A stretch of 64,000 nucleotides of DNA from Nocardioides sp. CFH 31398 (GCF_022436705.1 NZ_JAKUHT010000011.1:124001-188000); one strand, 5' to 3'. Shown: positions 8,922 to 16,084, counted from the first letter of the stretch. Numbers and translations: made by a program. Notes: a model not told the origin generated them from the letters alone.

Positions 8922-9587
8922 GTGGGCAAGCTCGCCGACACGGTCGTCACCCGCCTGCGGGGCGGGATCGTCGACGGCACCTACGCGCCCGGCACCCGGT
9001 TGGTCGAGGCGGACCTGTGCCGCGAGTTCGGGGTCTCGCGGGTCCCGGTGCGCGAGGCGCTGCGGCACCTGGAGGCCGAGGGCTTCGTCGTCTCGCGGCC
9101 GTACGCCGGGGTCCGGGTGGCGCGCTTCGGGCCCGACGAGGCCGCCGACCTGTTCGCCGTCCGCCGAGCGCTGGAGGAGACGACGGCCCGCCGGGCCGCC
9201 ACCCGGATGCGAGACAGGACGTCGGTCGCCGGGCGCGACCCCGGGCTCGAGGAGCTCGGGGAGCGGCTCACGTCGCTGGTGGCCATGGGCCACACCGCCC
9301 TGCGCGAGTGGCCCGAGGAGGTCGCCGCCCTGAACACCTCCTTCCACGCCACGATCGCCGAGCTCAGCGGCAGCACCGTGCTCGTCTCGCTGTTCCGACA
9401 GGTCGCCGCGAAGATCGAGTGGCTCTACGCGATGGACGTCGGGGTGCGGGGCCCGCACTCGTGGTCCGAGCACGCCGCCATCGCCGAGGCCGTGACCGCC
9501 GGCGACCCCGAACGCGCCGCCGCCCTCATGGCCGAGCACGTCGAGGCGTCGCTCACCGGCTACCTGCTGCGCCACGCGCCGCAGTGA
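8922..9587 (+). CDS. GntR-family transcriptional regulator with FCD domain
   Basis: 221-residue DNA-binding regulator of the FadR subfamily. The winged helix-turn-helix occupies roughly residues 5-70, with the typical GTRLVEADLCREFGVSRVPVREAL followed by LEAEGFV. An all-helical FCD ligand-binding domain with acidic and histidine residues (for example NTSFHATIAELSG and EHAAIAEAV) fills the rest and would normally bind a metal-chelated small organic acid. GTG start after GGGGAGAGG. As last gene of the importer operon it probably controls that operon, plausibly at the TGTATACA palindrome at 1836. Confidence 0.9.
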   Translation: MGKLADTVVTRLRGGIVDGTYAPGTRLVEADLCREFGVSRVPVREALRHLEAEGFVVSRPYAGVRVARFGPDEAADLFAVRRALEETTARRAATRMRDRTSVAGRDPGLEELGERLTSLVAMGHTALREWPEEVAALNTSFHATIAELSGSTVLVSLFRQVAAKIEWLYAMDVGVRGPHSWSEHAAIAEAVTAGDPERAAALMAEHVEASLTGYLLRHAPQ

Positions 9588-9652
9588 GCGGTCCGCGGCC
9601 GGTGGGTGCGCGGTCGGCCCGAGGCTGCGCCGCGGGCGGGTCGAGGTGTCGC

Positions 9653-10354
9653 TCAGCCCGGGGCGGCGGCCACGCAGACGACGCCGCGGTTGCCGTCCTG
9701 GTCGGCGACGACGGTGAGGCCGGGGGACTGGCTGTCGTCGACCACGATCCCGCCCGCGGCGACGGCCGCCGCGATGCGGCGCTCAGCCTCCCGCGCCGAG
9801 ACGTAGACCTCGACGTGGACCCGCTGCCGAGCGACCTCGGCGTCCTGGACCCCGTCGTCGAACCACAGGTTGGGCACCCGGCCCGAGGCGTCGCGGACCT
9901 CGTCACCGGGTGTCCCGCGCCCCTGGGCCTCGGGCTCGCCGGCCAGCAGGGCCGCCCACACGGGGGCGACCGTCGAGGGGTGCGCCGTCTCCAGGCCCAG
10001 CTCGACCGTGCTGACCGCGTCCGGGTCCGCCGGCAGGTGCTGGTCGGCGGCGATGTCGCTGATGCGCCGCGCCACGTCGAGGTCCTGCTGCGTGACCCAC
10101 TGGACGACGTGCTCGGTGCCGTCGTCCTCGCGGTAGATCGCGTCGTCGCTGACCAGGGTGAGGTCGACGTGGTCGGGTCCGACCACGGCCCGCGGATGGT
10201 GGCCGAGCACGTCGCCCGCCTGACCCACCGCCGACACGAAGCGCGCGCCCTCCGCGAAGTCGTCGGTGAGGAAGCGGGCGTGCAGGCCCTGGGCGAGCTT
10301 GCACCAGTCCCGCAGGCCGGCCGCGGCGATCTCGTCCCTGCTCAGCATGTCCAT
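9653..10354 (-). CDS. Pterin-4a-carbinolamine dehydratase fused to a VOC domain
   Basis: 233 residues in two parts. Residues about 1-95 match 4a-hydroxytetrahydrobiopterin dehydratase, including the GHHPRAVV catalytic histidine region that normally recycles oxidised pterin cofactor. Residues about 110-233 look like a glyoxalase/VOC-type domain (VWAALLAGEP, PNLWFDDG, RVHVEVYVS, GGIVVDDSQSPGLTVVADQDGN). A TAGCGT hexamer lies 6 nt before the ATG, suggesting leaderless transcription. No pterin-dependent hydroxylase is nearby, so the cellular role is open. The fusion itself is clear from the continuous frame. Confidence 0.8.
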   Translation of the reverse strand: MDMLSRDEIAAAGLRDWCKLAQGLHARFLTDDFAEGARFVSAVGQAGDVLGHHPRAVVGPDHVDLTLVSDDAIYREDDGTEHVVQWVTQQDLDVARRISDIAADQHLPADPDAVSTVELGLETAHPSTVAPVWAALLAGEPEAQGRGTPGDEVRDASGRVPNLWFDDGVQDAEVARQRVHVEVYVSAREAERRIAAAVAAGGIVVDDSQSPGLTVVADQDGNRGVVCVAAAPG

Positions 10355-10360
10355 CCCGAG

Positions 10361-10366
10361 ACGCTA
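10361..10366 (-). promoter_or_regulatory. -10-like box TAGCGT, 6 nt before the start at 10354
   Basis: Read on the minus strand, TAGCGT precedes the ATG by 6 nt with no Shine-Dalgarno sequence. This fits a leaderless mRNA of the pterin dehydratase/VOC gene. Confidence 0.5.
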
Positions 10367-10455
10367 GCCAGCGGCGGGCGATCTGTCTGCCGCCGTGGGG
10401 ACCGTGCGGCGTGTCGGTGCTCGCAGGCGAGGCGCAGTCGGATGAGGATGCGCCC

Positions 10456-11034
10456 ATGACGCTGCGCCGCCTTGCCCTCGTCCTCACCGCCATGACCGCG
10501 ACCAGCGCCCTGGTCGCGCCGGCGTCGGCGGAGGTCGAGGTGCACCGGGACCCCCGGGGTGACACCCAGCGCGTGGAGGAGCGCGGCGTGAGGACGTCGG
10601 CGGACGTGCTGCGCCTGCGCGGCGTGCACGCGGGGGACTCGGTGGACGTGCAGCTCGACGTGGTCGACCTCACCGGCAAGCCGGCGTACGCCGGGATCCG
10701 TCTGCTGACCCCGACCGGCGCCGAGTTCACGGTGGAGCTGAGCCGGGAGGGTGACGGCGGCAAGGACGTGACCATCTACCGCTCGGACCGCGACCGCTTC
10801 GGCAGCGTCGACTGCCCCGGGCTCGAGGGGCGCTTCTTCGACCAGCAGGACCGGATGGCCGTGTCGGTCCCTCGCTCCTGCATCAACCGCCCCCGCTGGG
10901 TACGCTTCGGCGCACTGGCGGCCGCCGCGTCCCGCGGCTTCGCCCGGGTGTACGCCGACGACGCGCGGCGCGACGGCGGCAACAGCCGCACCTTCCGGCC
11001 GGTCCTCGGGACGAAGCGGCTGTCGCACAACTGA
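10456..11034 (+). CDS. Small secreted protein, paralogue of 18924-19499
   Basis: 192 residues from the ATG at 10456, chosen because it gives a compact signal peptide (basic start, hydrophobic core, APASA cleavage site near residue 26). The mature part has a strong paralogue in this window at 18924: both start EVEVH-DPRGD, share ADVLRLRG-HAG, LDVVDLT, SPTGA/TPTGA, then a conserved cysteine pair (VDCPGLEGRFF and VPRSCINRPRWVRFGAL) and end with YADDARRDGG. The two cysteines probably form a disulfide. I do not recognise a named family. The shared pattern suggests an extracellular beta-rich domain, but no function can be assigned. Confidence 0.75.
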   Translation: MTLRRLALVLTAMTATSALVAPASAEVEVHRDPRGDTQRVEERGVRTSADVLRLRGVHAGDSVDVQLDVVDLTGKPAYAGIRLLTPTGAEFTVELSREGDGGKDVTIYRSDRDRFGSVDCPGLEGRFFDQQDRMAVSVPRSCINRPRWVRFGALAAAASRGFARVYADDARRDGGNSRTFRPVLGTKRLSHN

Positions 11035-11043
11035 GGCCAGGCG

Positions 11044-11622
11044 TCACCGCTCCGGGTCCTGAGACCAGCCCGTCTGCTGCGCCCACCGCTCGGCCGCGTC
11101 CATCACGAGGTCGCAGGCCGGGTCCTTGACAGCGTAGTAGGCCTCGACGTCGTCGGGGTGCAGCCGGGCCAGCGCGAGCTTGACCTCGGCGTACGCCGCC
11201 GCCGCGGCGGGGGAGTGACGCAGGTAGTCGCGGAACAGCAGGGCGTACCGGGTGTTCGCCCGGCCCACCTCCCGCACGTGCACGTGCGTCGGTCGCCACG
11301 CCGGCGGGCGGACGTACCTCTTCTCCCAGGCCGAGAACTCCCGCCCGGCGCCCGCAGGGACGTGGTCGGTCCGCAGCCCGGTGTCCGTCGCGCCGAGCTC
11401 CTCGAGGGCCCGGAGCAGCCGGGAGTCGTGGAGGTCCGCGACGCTCACCTGGACGTCGATCACGTCCGTCGCCGCGAGACCGGGCACCGACGTGGACCCG
11501 ATGTGGTCCACGCGAAGCGCGAGGCCGCCGAGCCCGGCTCGCAGGAGGCGGGCGACCTCCTCGAACTCCGCCGGCCACCGGTCGTCGTACTCACGGATCA
11601 CGATGCCCAAGGACGCGGCCAC
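11044..11622 (-). CDS. GrpB family protein (nucleotidyltransferase-like fold)
   Basis: 192 residues from the GTG at 11622, which follows the stop of the YbaK gene by 4 nt. The conserved GrpB/UPF0157 features are present: IREYDDRWPAEFEEV at the N-terminus, then VDHIGSTSVPGLAATDVIDV, the nucleotidyltransferase-like core, and the HVHVREVG and DYLRHSP segments. The biochemical role of the family is poorly defined. A second GrpB protein is encoded at 23035-23622 in this window. It probably shares a transcript with the upstream ybaK-like gene. Confidence 0.85.
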   Translation of the reverse strand: MAASLGIVIREYDDRWPAEFEEVARLLRAGLGGLALRVDHIGSTSVPGLAATDVIDVQVSVADLHDSRLLRALEELGATDTGLRTDHVPAGAGREFSAWEKRYVRPPAWRPTHVHVREVGRANTRYALLFRDYLRHSPAAAAAYAEVKLALARLHPDDVEAYYAVKDPACDLVMDAAERWAQQTGWSQDPER

Positions 11623-11626
11623 GGCC

Positions 11627-12106
11627 TCAGTCCGGGACCCGGCACACGTCGACCCAGGCGGCTCCGGTGAGCTCGCCGAGCCGCTCGACGGGGATCTCGA
11701 ACGCGCTCGTCCGGCTCCCTGCGGCGGGAAAGACGGTGTCGAACGCCCGCAGGCTGACGTCGCAGTAGGTGGCCACAGGGGAGGGGTGCCCGAAGGGGCC
11801 CACGCCACCTGGCGGCTGGCCGGTGAGAGCCTCGGTCTCGTCGGCGGGCAGCATCCGTGGCTTTGCCTCGAACCGCGCCTTGAACTTGGCGTTGTCGAGC
11901 CGGGCGAGCCCGCTCGTGACGAGCAGCAGCCTCCGGTCACCGGCCCGCAGCGCCAGCGTCTTCGCGATGCGCGCGGGTTCGACACCGAGCGCCTGGGCCG
12001 CCGCGTCGACCGTCGAGGTGTCGTCGGCCATTTCACGCACCACCGCGGTGGGAACGTGCTCCTCGAGGAACCGGCGAGTAGGTGACACGGCGTCGGTCTT
12101 GGTCAT
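11627..12106 (-). CDS. YbaK/EbsC (ProX-like) aminoacyl-tRNA deacylase family protein
   Basis: 159 residues from the ATG at 12106. A longer reading from 12157 would add 17 residues of no family likeness. It has the YbaK core: EPARIAKTLALRAGDRRLLLV (with the family lysine), LDNAKFKARF, TGQPPGGVGPFGHPSPVATYCD and a C-terminal AFEIPVERLGELTGAAW. Members hydrolyse mischarged Cys- or Ala-tRNA(Pro), protecting translation fidelity; the exact specificity here is unknown. It precedes the GrpB gene by only 4 nt. Confidence 0.88.
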   Translation of the reverse strand: MTKTDAVSPTRRFLEEHVPTAVVREMADDTSTVDAAAQALGVEPARIAKTLALRAGDRRLLLVTSGLARLDNAKFKARFEAKPRMLPADETEALTGQPPGGVGPFGHPSPVATYCDVSLRAFDTVFPAAGSRTSAFEIPVERLGELTGAAWVDVCRVPD

Positions 12107-12169
12107 GCCCTTATCCGTAGCACCAGATGACTCCGACAGACGCACAGGGGAGTGCACGCCGCGTCCGGT

Positions 12170-13495
12170 TCACGTCCGCAGTGACATCGACACGGTGCCG
12201 TCGGTGTGCCAGTGGTGGGTGTAGCGGTGGTCGTGGATGCGTCGGTGGTGCCATCCGCAGAGTGGTGCGGCGTTGTCGAGGTCGGTGGTGCCGCCGTGGG
12301 ACCAGGGTGTCTTGTGGTGCAGCTCGCACCAGGCGACGGGTCGGGTGCAGCCGCGGGCGGCGCAGTGGGTGTGGAGGGCGGTGATGGCGGCGCGTTGGGC
12401 TTCGGTGAACAGCCGGGAGAGCCTGCCGAGGTCGAGGACGCGAGGTTTGCCGTCGAGGGCGCGGCCGAAGACGGTGGGCACGATGCCGGAGTTGCAGGCC
12501 ATGCGGCGGGCCTCGCCGGCGGAGATGGGGCGGTCGGTGTCGAGGCCGGCGGCGCGTAGGTGGCCGCGGAGGGTCTCGATGTCCATCAGGACGGTGACCT
12601 GGGTGGTCGCGGCGCCGTGGAGGTGGTCGGTGGGCAGGTGCTCGCACAGCTGCGCCAGCGCGAGGCCGCGGGCATGGGCGGGATCACGGGCGGGGTCGGT
12701 CTGGTCACGCACGAACGGGTTGGACTCCCGGCTCGCCGCCCGGCCCTGGCGCGCATCGCGACCGTTGGTGCGCCGGGGTGCGGTCATGGCCTCGATGATC
12801 TTGCGCAGGGCGTCGGCGGCGAGGTTCGGCAGGGTGAAGTGGCCGCTGGTGGTGCCGTCGCCGTTGTCGTGGAACGTGAGGCGCGCCTTGGCGTGGGCGG
12901 CGTCCTCCTCCTCGACGATCTGGTCGTTCTCGTGGGCGTCGACCACCTCGGGGTCGGGCTCCACCTCCTCCAGCACCCGCCGTGCGGCGCGGCGCAACTG
13001 GGCGGGGTCGAGGCGTCCGGCGAGGTCGACCAGCCTCGCCTCGCACGCCTGCCGTTGGGCGGGCGTCAGGCCGGCGGGGAGCTTCCTCATCGCGTCGGCG
13101 ATGACCTTCGCGTGCGACGCGGACAGCGCGCCGTCCTCGAGTGCCGAGCGGGTGTCGTCGAGGGCGGGCTGGTCGTCGTCACCGGCCAGGGAGCCGGCGA
13201 GGCCGGCGTCGCGGGCGGAGTCCTGCCGGGTGCCGCGGGTGTTCTTCGCGACCCAGTCCGCGGTCGAGGCCTGCCCGTCGCCGGCGGGCACGTCCGCGGC
13301 CTGCGCGGCGGCGATCAGCTTCAGCCGCAGCCCGTCCAGCCGCGCCTGCGCGCGGTGCACCTCGGCGAGCAACCCGGCGTCGGCGGCGCGAACCGTGGTC
13401 GCGTGCAGGTCGTCGACGACCAGGTGCAGCACGTCCACCTGCACGGCCAGGGACAGGGAGTCCCGGGGCCGGAGGGGGATGGCTGCGGTGGTCAT
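12170..13495 (-). CDS. DUF222 HNH endonuclease under a LexA/SOS box
   Basis: 441 residues from the ATG at 13495; an in-frame GTG at 13516 lies inside the SOS box and is rejected. The N-terminal two thirds are a DUF222 (13E12-repeat type) helical domain. The C-terminus is a clear HNH nuclease motif, CELHHKTPWSHGGTTDLDN followed by CGWHHRRIHD, with zinc-binding cysteines in AARGCTRPVAWCE. This family is abundant in actinobacteria and its role is not established. A TACTCT box 6 nt before the ATG and the adjoining palindrome at 13509 suggest a leaderless transcript directly repressed by LexA and induced by DNA damage. Confidence 0.88.
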   Translation of the reverse strand: MTTAAIPLRPRDSLSLAVQVDVLHLVVDDLHATTVRAADAGLLAEVHRAQARLDGLRLKLIAAAQAADVPAGDGQASTADWVAKNTRGTRQDSARDAGLAGSLAGDDDQPALDDTRSALEDGALSASHAKVIADAMRKLPAGLTPAQRQACEARLVDLAGRLDPAQLRRAARRVLEEVEPDPEVVDAHENDQIVEEEDAAHAKARLTFHDNGDGTTSGHFTLPNLAADALRKIIEAMTAPRRTNGRDARQGRAASRESNPFVRDQTDPARDPAHARGLALAQLCEHLPTDHLHGAATTQVTVLMDIETLRGHLRAAGLDTDRPISAGEARRMACNSGIVPTVFGRALDGKPRVLDLGRLSRLFTEAQRAAITALHTHCAARGCTRPVAWCELHHKTPWSHGGTTDLDNAAPLCGWHHRRIHDHRYTHHWHTDGTVSMSLRT

Positions 13496-13501
13496 GGCGC
13501 A

Positions 13502-13507
13502 AGAGTA
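13502..13507 (-). promoter_or_regulatory. -10-like box TACTCT, 6 nt before the HNH start
   Basis: On the minus strand TACTCT ends 6 nt before the ATG at 13495. The SOS box begins one base upstream of it, so a bound LexA would block RNA polymerase here. Confidence 0.55.
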
Positions 13508-13508
13508 A

Positions 13509-13524
13509 TCGAACACATGTTCGA
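13509..13524. promoter_or_regulatory. Consensus LexA (SOS) box
   Basis: TCGAAC-ACAT-GTTCGA matches the Gram-positive/actinobacterial LexA operator CGAAC-N4-GTTCG with one extra paired base on each side. It is adjacent to the predicted -10 box of the HNH endonuclease gene and oriented to control that gene. The consensus match is direct; LexA control is inferred from it. Confidence 0.85.
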
Positions 13525-13592
13525 CTGCAAGCCATTTCTCACAGCCACCGCGACTGTGATGCGTCAGAACGTGAGTGCCTGTCCGTCCCGCG

Positions 13593-13715
13593 TCAGGACT
13601 TGGCGCACACCGCCTTGCTGGTGTCCTTCACTTGGTCGACCCGGCCGCGCATCTGCTCGGACGTCACGCCGACCGTCTGCAGGTGCCACGACGGCCGAGG
13701 CGAGTTCGCGTCTGC
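13593..13715 (-). pseudogene. Possible C-terminal fragment of a lost gene
   Basis: After an in-frame TAA at 13716 the minus strand reads about 40 codons ending GVTSEQMRGRVDQVKDTSKA and then VCAKS before TGA at 13593. The helical, lysine/aspartate-balanced composition resembles the tail of a real small protein and not the arginine-rich translations of non-coding frames here. No start codon or upstream coding region remains. The call depends on composition alone. Confidence 0.3.
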
Positions 13716-13795
13716 TTACAGATAGCGAGGTCCGGCTCCAGGACACTGTTGGGCCGGGCCAGGCACCCTCGACGCAAGTTTCCAATGCGCCGATA

Positions 13796-13812
13796 AGTGA
13801 CATTATGTCACT
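13796..13812. promoter_or_regulatory. Perfect operator-like palindrome AGTGACA-TTA-TGTCACT
   Basis: Perfect 7-bp arms around TTA in the low-GC gap. It looks like a dimeric regulator site but is about 300 bp from the nearest gene start (13495). It may be a relic of the lost gene in this region. Confidence 0.4.
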
Positions 13813-13899
13813 CAGTGCTCTGCGTATTGGCTCAGATGCATCAACGACGTCGAGGCCGCCTCACTCCCCTCTGACATACGGCGTAACACGCCGCCGACA

Positions 13900-13935
13900 A
13901 GGGAGCGTGACCACAACGGAATCGTCACGCTCCCT
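13900..13935 (-). terminator. Strong hairpin downstream of the LOG-NUDIX gene
   Basis: AGGGAGCGTGAC and GTCACGCTCCCT are perfect 12-bp arms with a 12-nt loop, 75 bp beyond the stop of the minus-strand gene at 14010. There is no clear U-run, so it may be a non-canonical terminator or an mRNA 3'-end stabiliser. Confidence 0.45.
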
Positions 13936-14009
13936 GTGACGATCGGCGCGCGGAGCGCAGGATCGGTGGTCGGCGAGCGCATCTGGTCACGAAGGACTTG
14001 CGCGAGAGG

Positions 14010-14963
14010 TCAAAGGTCTGGAGCGAGGTATCGCAGAAGCTGGGCTACTGCGGGGGCACATCGCGGATCGGTAGACGAGCCGAGCCAGCAGAGTTCGTCG
14101 ACCTCACTGTTTGTGGCGGGTGTTCCGGTGGCTTGCGCGGTGTAGCAGTGCATGCGCAGGCGTTGACCATCGCGGCCGTGCGCGGGGGCGTCAATGACGG
14201 TCAGCGGGGTGATGCTGGTGGGATCGAGGTCGAGGCCGAGTTCTTCTCGAACCTCGCGTCGCAGCGCGGTCGGGTGGCTCTCGCCTGGCTCTAGCTTGCC
14301 TCCAGGCAGATAGAAGGCATCTTGCCCGCGGGTCCGCACGGTCAGCAGATGACCATGCTCGACGTGGACCCAGGCCACTGTCTCAAGCGTGTCGTGCGCG
14401 TTGTCGTCGCGCCACTTGGGGTGTGCTGGCCTCCACGTGGCAAGACCGTTCAGCAGGTCGTCTGCCCCGGCTGCGACCACGACGGTGTCGCGGTCCGCTG
14501 CGCGCAGGTAATCGTGTGCCACCAATTCGTTGAGCGTGGCGAGCAGTGGTTGCCAGAATCCGTCAACGTCGATGAGAGCAACGGGTTTCCGGTGCAGACC
14601 AAGCTGCTGCCAGGTCCACGCCTCGAACCACTCCTCCAAGGTGCCGGCGCCGCCCGGCAGTGCACAGAACGCATCGGCCAAGTCGGCCATGCGCTGTTTG
14701 CGCTCGTGCATCGTGGTGACCACGACAAGCTCGGTCAGCCCGGGATGAGCGATCTCGGCATCCACCAGATGTCGGGGCATGACACCGATGACGCTGCCCC
14801 CGGCTTGAAGGGCTCCGTCTGCCAAGGCGCCCATCAGGCCGACCCGACCTCCGCCGTAGACCAGGGCCACGTCTTGGGCCGCAAGGCCTTCGCCCAACGC
14901 GCGCGCGGCCTCGACGTGCGAGCCCACCGCGCCGTTGCTGCCGGCAAAAACCGCGACCCTCAC
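14010..14963 (-). CDS. LOG-family phosphoribohydrolase fused to a NUDIX hydrolase
   Basis: 317 residues from the GTG at 14963, preceded by a good Shine-Dalgarno AGGAGG (14971-14976). Residues 1 to about 175 are a LOG/TIGR00730 Rossmann domain: VFAGSNGAVG, VYGGGRVGLMG, MHERKQRM (85-92) and the PGGAGTLEEW motif starting near 103. These enzymes split nucleoside 5'-monophosphates (cytokinin ribotides in plants) into base and ribose 5-phosphate. Residues about 190-317 are a NUDIX domain with a complete box from G222 to L244 (G-x5-E-x7-REVREELGL). Both catalytic motifs look intact, suggesting one protein that handles a nucleotide diphosphate-type and a monophosphate-type substrate. It is transcribed away from the TetR gene at 15042. 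Confidence 0.88.
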   Translation of the reverse strand: MRVAVFAGSNGAVGSHVEAARALGEGLAAQDVALVYGGGRVGLMGALADGALQAGGSVIGVMPRHLVDAEIAHPGLTELVVVTTMHERKQRMADLADAFCALPGGAGTLEEWFEAWTWQQLGLHRKPVALIDVDGFWQPLLATLNELVAHDYLRAADRDTVVVAAGADDLLNGLATWRPAHPKWRDDNAHDTLETVAWVHVEHGHLLTVRTRGQDAFYLPGGKLEPGESHPTALRREVREELGLDLDPTSITPLTVIDAPAHGRDGQRLRMHCYTAQATGTPATNSEVDELCWLGSSTDPRCAPAVAQLLRYLAPDL

Positions 14964-15000
14964 CGATCTTCCTCCTGATTCGCCCCGACGCCGCCGAGAG

Positions 15001-15019
15001 ACGCAACGCGACGTTGCGT
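15001..15019. promoter_or_regulatory. 19-bp palindrome between LOG-NUDIX and TetR genes, likely TetR operator
   Basis: ACGCAACG-CGA-CGTTGCGT is a perfect 8+8 inverted repeat with a 3-bp centre, midway in the 78-bp divergent intergenic region. Its size and place are typical for a TetR-family operator controlling both directions. Binding is inferred. Confidence 0.65.
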
Positions 15020-15041
15020 TGCAGCGTGCCACACTCAGCGA

Positions 15042-15626
15042 GTGGTTCGAACGGAGAAGGCGATCGACGACGCGAAGTTGCCGCGAGCGCGCCAGCAGAC
15101 GGCGATCTTGGATGCAGTGATGGACGGACTGGTCGACCAGGGCTATCAGCAGCTCACCGTCGAGGGCGTCGCCGCCCGGGCTGGCGTTCACAAGACGACT
15201 CTGTACCGCTGGTGGTCGGGCAAACCTGCGCTGGTCGCCAACGCCCTGGCCAACAGGATGGTCGTTGGCCCGGTCCCTGACACCGGCACTACCCGCGGCG
15301 ACCTGATCGCCTGGATTGAGGTCACGATCGCCAACTACGCCGGCACCCGAGCCGGCATCGCCTTGCCCGCTTTGATCGGCGACCTCGCCTCGACTCCCGA
15401 CGGAGTGACAGCCTTCCGTGAGGCGTTCCTCGCCGAGCGACGAGCTGGCTGCGCCGAGCTCGTCCGCCGCGGAATCTCACGAGGCGACCTGCCCGCCCAC
15501 ACTGACGTCGAGCTCTTCCTCGACGCTCTCGCAGGCACCGTCTTCTACCGACAGCTCGTCTCCGGGGTGCCCTTCACTACCGATCTCCCCGGTCGGCTCG
15601 TGGACTTGTTGCTCGGAACCCGCTAA
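15042..15626 (+). CDS. TetR/AcrR-family transcriptional regulator
   Basis: 194 residues, GTG start. The N-terminal helix-turn-helix is clear: AILDAVMDGLVDQGYQQLTVEGVAARAGVHKTTLYRWW (split around residues 20-58), followed by SGKPALVANAL and a helical ligand domain of the TetR_C type ending DLPGRLVDLLLGTR. It is divergent from the LOG-NUDIX gene with a 19-bp palindrome between them, so repression of that gene and of itself is likely. Codon use is less GC-biased than that of the flanking genes, like its divergent partner, consistent with acquisition as a unit. Confidence 0.9.
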   Translation: MVRTEKAIDDAKLPRARQQTAILDAVMDGLVDQGYQQLTVEGVAARAGVHKTTLYRWWSGKPALVANALANRMVVGPVPDTGTTRGDLIAWIEVTIANYAGTRAGIALPALIGDLASTPDGVTAFREAFLAERRAGCAELVRRGISRGDLPAHTDVELFLDALAGTVFYRQLVSGVPFTTDLPGRLVDLLLGTR

Positions 15627-15813
15627 AGACCAAGTGATCAACCGCCCAGAAGCCTGATCCCCTCGTCAAGTACCTTTCCCGCGGCTTCACGGACCTTTTC
15701 CCTCCGAGGTCGACCGTCCGCTCGCGGCGCGGGCGCACCCGACGACGTACGGCCAAGTCAACCGACAGTTGCTCCCGCTCACGCGGGGGGTGCCGCCGAA
15801 GAACCGTCGGATC

Positions 15814-15819
15814 TAGCGT
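15814..15819 (+). promoter_or_regulatory. -10-like box TAGCGT, 6 nt before a small reading frame
   Basis: TAGCGT lies exactly 6 nt before the ATG at 15826, the same layout as many confident genes in the window. It is the main support for that small frame. Confidence 0.4.
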
Positions 15820-15825
15820 CGCCGG

Positions 15826-15990
15826 ATGAGGACAGTGGCTGGCGTAGTCGGTGTGGTCTGCGTGGTCGTCGGCGGAGCCATGCTCGCCACCGGGACGATG
15901 AGCCGAACCCCGTGCGGGACGCGCGCAGGTCAGGACGCCAGCGTCATCGCTACGGTCCCCCTAAGACCCGTCCGGATGCGACCCCGGTGA
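15826..15990 (+). CDS. Possible 54-residue membrane or secreted peptide
   Basis: ATG frame of 54 codons with a hydrophobic N-terminal segment (about residues 4-23: valine, glycine and cysteine rich, then GGAMLATGTM) followed by a short basic tail. The leaderless-type TAGCGT box upstream supports expression. No family is recognised and the tail is arginine and proline rich, so it may be spurious. Confidence 0.35.
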   Translation: MRTVAGVVGVVCVVVGGAMLATGTMSRTPCGTRAGQDASVIATVPLRPVRMRPR

Positions 15991-16084
15991 GCGGTCCCCG
16001 TGCGGCACCGGCGGTCCGGCGCGAGGTCAGTACGACGGGTCTTGATGCGCAGGGTCTCCAGTAGAAGACAGGTCGCCCCTCCCC

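Larger units (their letters stand above)
13525..14009. other. Non-coding, less GC-rich patch with palindromes and a gene remnant
   Basis: This 485-bp gap has no complete gene. It contains a possible C-terminal gene fragment (13593-13715, minus), a 17-bp palindrome (13796-13812), a short hairpin (GGCGT-AAC-ACGCC near 13880-13893) and a strong 12-bp stem (13900-13935). Base composition is visibly lower in GC than the neighbours, with ATTAT, AAGTTTCC and TACAGATAG stretches. It looks like old insertion scar DNA. Confidence 0.5.
15627..16084. other. Gap around a possible 54-residue gene
   Basis: 458 bp between the TetR gene and the convergent subtilase gene. Apart from the small reading frame at 15826-15990 I see no gene, RNA or clear hairpin. 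Confidence 0.4.

Noticed and set aside
12107..12157. 17-residue N-terminal extension of the YbaK protein
   Set aside because: No family similarity and the ATG at 12106 gives the usual family length.
13496..13516. Upstream GTG start of the HNH endonuclease
   Set aside because: It lies within the LexA box and upstream of the TACTCT box; the ATG at 13495 has the regular 6-nt spacing.
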